A stretch of 8,949 nt of DNA from an uncultured Blautia sp. (lineage in GTDB: Bacteria > Bacillota > Clostridia > Lachnospirales > Lachnospiraceae). Numbering within the stretch: the stretch's first letter is position 1; the number at the start of each line of letters is the position of its first letter. A program made the translations under genes and the position numbers. Shown here in pieces: positions 6,188-8,949 of this stretch. Under the pieces are notes generated by a model. The model was not told the DNA's origin. It was given only the letters and a program-made list of their open reading frames with translations, and searched no databases. The stretch covers positions 1 to 8,949 of the forward strand of contig URWL01000057.1 in assembly GCA_900551465.1 (NCBI GenBank), given 5' to 3'.

Positions 6188-7297
6188 ATGAAGAAAATAA
6201 GTGAAAATAAGTTTTGGCAGGAGATTATTAGTGAATTTTATCAACAGTGTCAAATTAGTCAGGAATCCTGTAACTGCCTGAACGCTTTTCTTGAGTGCCC
6301 TGAGATTATAGAAATGCTGGATGGCTGTGAACTGAGTCAGGAAGAATGTAAGCAATATAGAGCTGCGATTTTAGATGTGCTGAATACAAAGAGATCCGAT
6401 CTTACAAAAAGAGAAGATTCAATCCTACAGAAATTTTCTGACCAGAATAAAAAAGCAGAAGAGTATTTACTTGATGAAAAACCGTTCGTAGATGAACACA
6501 TGAAAGAAAGCGTCCAATTTCTGCTTTTTCAAGGGATTTGCAAAAGCAGAGGAGAAGAGTTATCATCAATTTTAAGTTTAAAAGTAAGATACAGGAAATA
6601 TAGTAAATATAAAGGGTTTAGTATGGGATTATACGAAGCAAGCCCGGTATTTGTTCTTACAGTGGGAAATGCGGAAAGAGGGAGTTTTTATAAGAGAGAA
6701 CCAAAAGACAAATATGGAAAGCTGGAATACTTATTTAGAGAAGACGGCAGATTAGTATCTACTATTTATTATATAAGTGAAAACAATCAGGAGATCTGTT
6801 ATGTTTTATATTCTGGGAGTTATATATATTATATGATCTATGATCAGTTTTTTGGAAAAAAAACATTGTACAGTGTAAAAATCTTAAAAAACATTCATAA
6901 CAAATTAGAATATTTGAAATGGTGTGTATATGGGGGACTAGCAGGAATACACAGAGTAGGTAAGGAAACTTATTTGTATCATAGCAACAAAATAGGAAAA
7001 TGGTGGTCTGAAGAATTTTGGTTTCCGATATATAATGAAAATACAACTTTAGACGGGGCAATGATAAGAGAACTTTATACAGTAATATATGATAAAGAAG
7101 GGGATATGTCAGGATATAAAGTAAATTCATATATTGGAAGCAGATTGGCAAAAGATGTATTACAGAAAAAATTTGCACATATATCCGGTTATAATGAGTT
7201 TTATTTGTCAGAAAAAGATAGATTGGATACAGGAAAGGATTCCTTAAGATGGAAATATCCCCCCAATTATTTTTTATGTCCGGATATAAAAAAGTAA
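6188..7297 (+). CDS. Soluble protein E of unknown function, largest intact gene of the array
   Basis: The 369-residue protein has no signal peptide or membrane segment. The first 130 residues are predicted mostly helical and charged, with an early cysteine-rich part (CQISQESCNC, about 21-30). From about 146 the protein becomes beta-rich and aromatic: SPVFVLTVGN, KYGKLEYLFREDGRLVSTIYY (about 175-195, a hairpin-like stretch), YVLYSGSYIYYMIYD, and a late KYPPNYFLCPD. The KYGKLEYLF-x-x-DG-x-L pattern recalls generic beta-hairpin repeats but names no family. The ATG has AGAGGGGGG close upstream. It is a single-copy gene here, unlike its neighbours, and follows the family D pair after 57 bases with no terminator between. 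It could be an immunity protein for a larger toxin or an unrelated accessory gene; I cannot decide. Confidence 0.75.
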   Translation: MKKISENKFWQEIISEFYQQCQISQESCNCLNAFLECPEIIEMLDGCELSQEECKQYRAAILDVLNTKRSDLTKREDSILQKFSDQNKKAEEYLLDEKPFVDEHMKESVQFLLFQGICKSRGEELSSILSLKVRYRKYSKYKGFSMGLYEASPVFVLTVGNAERGSFYKREPKDKYGKLEYLFREDGRLVSTIYYISENNQEICYVLYSGSYIYYMIYDQFFGKKTLYSVKILKNIHNKLEYLKWCVYGGLAGIHRVGKETYLYHSNKIGKWWSEEFWFPIYNENTTLDGAMIRELYTVIYDKEGDMSGYKVNSYIGSRLAKDVLQKKFAHISGYNEFYLSEKDRLDTGKDSLRWKYPPNYFLCPDIKK

Positions 7298-7362
7298 TGT
7301 TCAAGAAGGTACACCGACTCTGTCATTAATTGCAGAACAAATCTGGTTTTGGGGAGAAATAA

Positions 7363-7675
7363 ATGAAAGAATATTTTGTAGATGAAATAAAGAATAAAAA
7401 AGTATATGATAATTTCATACAATATATGCTGGAACATAGTGACTTCTTTTCAGTGGTTTATTTCAGAAATCGAAAGGACAGTCCTTTGAATAAATATTTA
7501 AAGAATTATAAAAAAGCTTTGCGTCCATAATTTGTATACAGATAACGATAGAGGTGCAGAAGCTCTGAGGATCCTTGGTCTGGAAGTTACATATACAGAA
7601 GATAATGCACGGGTATTTTATTATGATCTTACGAAAGAAATGAATCATTATCGAACTAAAAGGCCAAACCAATAG
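7363..7675 (+). pseudogene. Family C gene with an internal deletion and frameshift
   Basis: A firm start (ATG 7363 after GGGGAG) gives 55 residues closely matching the N-terminus of the gene at 1628, including SDFFSVVYFR and KDSPLNKYLKNYKKALRP, then stops at 7528-7530. In another frame, 7534-7675 matches the C-terminal third: LYTDNDRGAEALRILGLEV, EDNARVFYYD, and KEMNHYRTK. The part corresponding to about residues 57-130 of the intact copy, roughly 220 bases, is missing, and the junction lies at about 7526-7540 in CCATA/ATTTGTATAC. The gene is therefore dead as a full protein, though a 55-residue peptide could be made. Its flanks are intact, so the loss looks like a simple internal deletion. 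Confidence 0.85.
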
Positions 7676-7684
7676 AAAAAAATG

Positions 7685-7727
7685 AGGAAGAAGAGTCCGT
7701 CTGAGAGACGGAATCCTCTTCCTTTTT
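7685..7727. terminator. Bidirectional intrinsic terminator
   Basis: An 18-base-pair stem (7685-7702 with 7706-7723, two mismatches) encloses a three-base GAG loop and is followed by TTTTT at 7723-7727. On the other strand the stem is followed by a T-run, the complement of the A-run at 7676-7682. It lies between convergent genes, so it can stop both the array transcript and the MATE transcript. It is the only strong hairpin terminator I found in the window. Confidence 0.9.
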
Positions 7728-7729
7728 GG

Positions 7730-8949
7730 TTATTGTTCCCACACAGTTTTTTTACTGATGATCCCTGCAGCCACAGCAGTTACTGCTTCTGCAATCCAGA
7801 AGGCGTGCCATACGCCCACTGCCCCAAAGATACGGCTGAGAACAAAGGCTGCCGGAATGATGACAAGCACATAACGGAAAAGAGAGACTGCCAGTGAAGG
7901 GGCTCCTTTTCCAAGTCCTTCCAGAGCGCCGCAGGCTGTGACAGATACGGAAGAAACCAGAAAGCCTGCGCTGATGATACGGAGAGCTGTTTTTCCTGCG
8001 AGAATGGTTTCTGCATTGGACGTAAACATCCCCATAAGCTGTCCTGGAACCGCAAGACAGATCACGGTTCCCAGAAGCATGATCATACTGGTCATGGCAA
8101 GGGTGACAAGATAGACTTTTTTCACACGTTTGTGTTCTCCTGCACCGTAATTATAGCCGATCACCGGCCGCATACCCTGAACGATCCCGCTGGCAGGAAG
8201 GTAAAGGAAAGTCTGCAGCTTGTAATAGATTCCCAGAACCACCACATAACTCTGAGAGTAAACAGCCAGAATACTGTTCAAAACAGAGATCAGCAGAGAA
8301 GGAAGGGCAAGGCTCAGGATTGCCGGAACTCCTATGGAATAAAGTTTTTTGTCTATGGAGGCAGCCGGTTTCAGGCATTTTCGTCTCAGGCGTACCTGAA
8401 GCGGCATTGTTTTGTATATGATAAGATAGATCACCAGATTCAGTACCTGTCCCAGGCCGGTTGCCAGGGCTGCGCCTTCCATTCCCATGGCAGGAAAAGG
8501 TCCCAGACCAAAGATCAGCACAGGATCCAGGATGATATTGGCAAGGCAGCCGCACATCATCCCCATCATGGAGGATTTCATTCTTCCGACTGCCTGAAAA
8601 AGCTTTTCAAAGGCAAGGTTCAGACCTACTACAACGGAAAAACAGAAAACAATTCCGGAGTAGCGGATTCCCAGATCGATCACCTCAGGATCAGATGTGA
8701 ACAGCCCAAGGAAGAAGGGCATAATGGCAATACTGAAAATCATCATTACCAGTCCATGTATAACGGACAGAACGGTGCCATGAGTGGCGGCGATATCTGC
8801 GTGATCCCGTCGTCCCGCACCCAGATACAGGGAGATCTGAGAACTGATTCCCACACCGAAGCCAATTGCAATGGCGTTGACAAAATTCTGGACAGGGTAG
8901 ACCAGGGAAAGGGCGGTCATGGCGTTTTCACTGATCTTTGCCACGAAAA
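7730..8949 (-). CDS. MATE-family multidrug/Na+ (or H+) antiporter, N-terminus cut by window edge
   Basis: The product is an inner-membrane exporter expected to expel organic cations or other small toxic compounds in exchange for ions. About 406 residues are visible and the frame runs off the right edge reading FVAKISENAMTALSLVYP, which is an internal MATE sequence. The GTG at 8944 is therefore not the true start, and about 40-50 residues are missing. Numbering from that GTG, hallmarks are GVGISSQISLYLGAG (about 30-44), FEKLFQAVGRMKSSMM (about 112-127), NIILDPVLIFG (about 136-146) and, in the second half-bundle, GMRPVIGYNYGAGEHKRVKK (about 257-276). These are typical of the MepA/DinF-like branch, but the substrate cannot be read from sequence. 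The gene converges on the array, has a normal C-terminus (TAA 7730-7732), and is much more GC-rich than the array. Confidence 0.93.
   Translation of the reverse strand, partial: FVAKISENAMTALSLVYPVQNFVNAIAIGFGVGISSQISLYLGAGRRDHADIAATHGTVLSVIHGLVMMIFSIAIMPFFLGLFTSDPEVIDLGIRYSGIVFCFSVVVGLNLAFEKLFQAVGRMKSSMMGMMCGCLANIILDPVLIFGLGPFPAMGMEGAALATGLGQVLNLVIYLIIYKTMPLQVRLRRKCLKPAASIDKKLYSIGVPAILSLALPSLLISVLNSILAVYSQSYVVVLGIYYKLQTFLYLPASGIVQGMRPVIGYNYGAGEHKRVKKVYLVTLAMTSMIMLLGTVICLAVPGQLMGMFTSNAETILAGKTALRIISAGFLVSSVSVTACGALEGLGKGAPSLAVSLFRYVLVIIPAAFVLSRIFGAVGVWHAFWIAEAVTAVAAGIISKKTVWEQ

Noticed and set aside
6762..7304. A 180-codon open frame on the - strand opposite gene E
   Set aside because: It is a shadow of gene E: no ribosome site, an unnatural Tyr/Leu/Ile/Cys-rich composition, and the + strand frame has a good start and context.
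7682..7897. A + strand open frame of 71 codons after the terminator
   Set aside because: It begins in the terminator hairpin and runs antisense to the 3' end of the MATE gene, with no similarity to anything and no ribosome site.
8151..8555. A 134-codon - strand frame inside the MATE gene
   Set aside because: It is an alternative frame of the MATE gene, whose own frame carries clear family motifs.
1..8949. CRISPR arrays, tRNA or rRNA genes, transposases and insertion-sequence ends
   Set aside because: I looked for regular spaced repeats, tRNA-like arms and transposase-like proteins on both strands and found none.

Overview
The window suggests a low-GC Gram-positive bacterium, most likely a gut clostridium of the Lachnospiraceae type. 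The grounds are AT-rich genes, strong purine Shine-Dalgarno sites (GGAGG, AGGGGG), use of a TTG start, and a MATE transporter in the style of that group. This placement is inference from style, not from a marker gene.

Positions 1-7675 hold a dense one-direction (+) array of small accessory genes with short gaps and no terminator that I can see until 7685. The genes fall into families that recur within the window. Family A (2-94 partial, 99-758) is membrane-anchored. Family B (883-1350, 2275-2742) is DUF5071-like. Family C (1628-2179, and a deleted copy at 7363-7675) is a soluble protein. Family D (2801-3932 broken, 4120-5109, 5084-6130) comprises multi-pass membrane proteins with a cytosolic domain. 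A single larger soluble protein, E, lies at 6188-7297. Between them lie coding remnants at about 727-882, 1373-1588 and 3940-4113.

The best reading is an immunity-gene array of the polymorphic-toxin kind (LXG/type VII, Rhs or CDI-like), or an orphan-immunity store. Small unrelated proteins, tandem paralogs, C-terminal remnants, deletion alleles and mixed membrane/soluble predictions are what such loci look like. No toxin, secretion gene or transposase is visible here, so the function is inferred. The array runs off the left edge, where an associated toxin gene could lie.

A strong two-way hairpin terminator at 7685-7727 closes the array. Beyond it, on the - strand, is the 3' part of a MATE-family efflux transporter (7730 to the right edge). 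Its base composition is clearly more GC-rich (roughly half, against about a third in the array, by eye). It looks like host backbone next to an acquired or fast-changing island.
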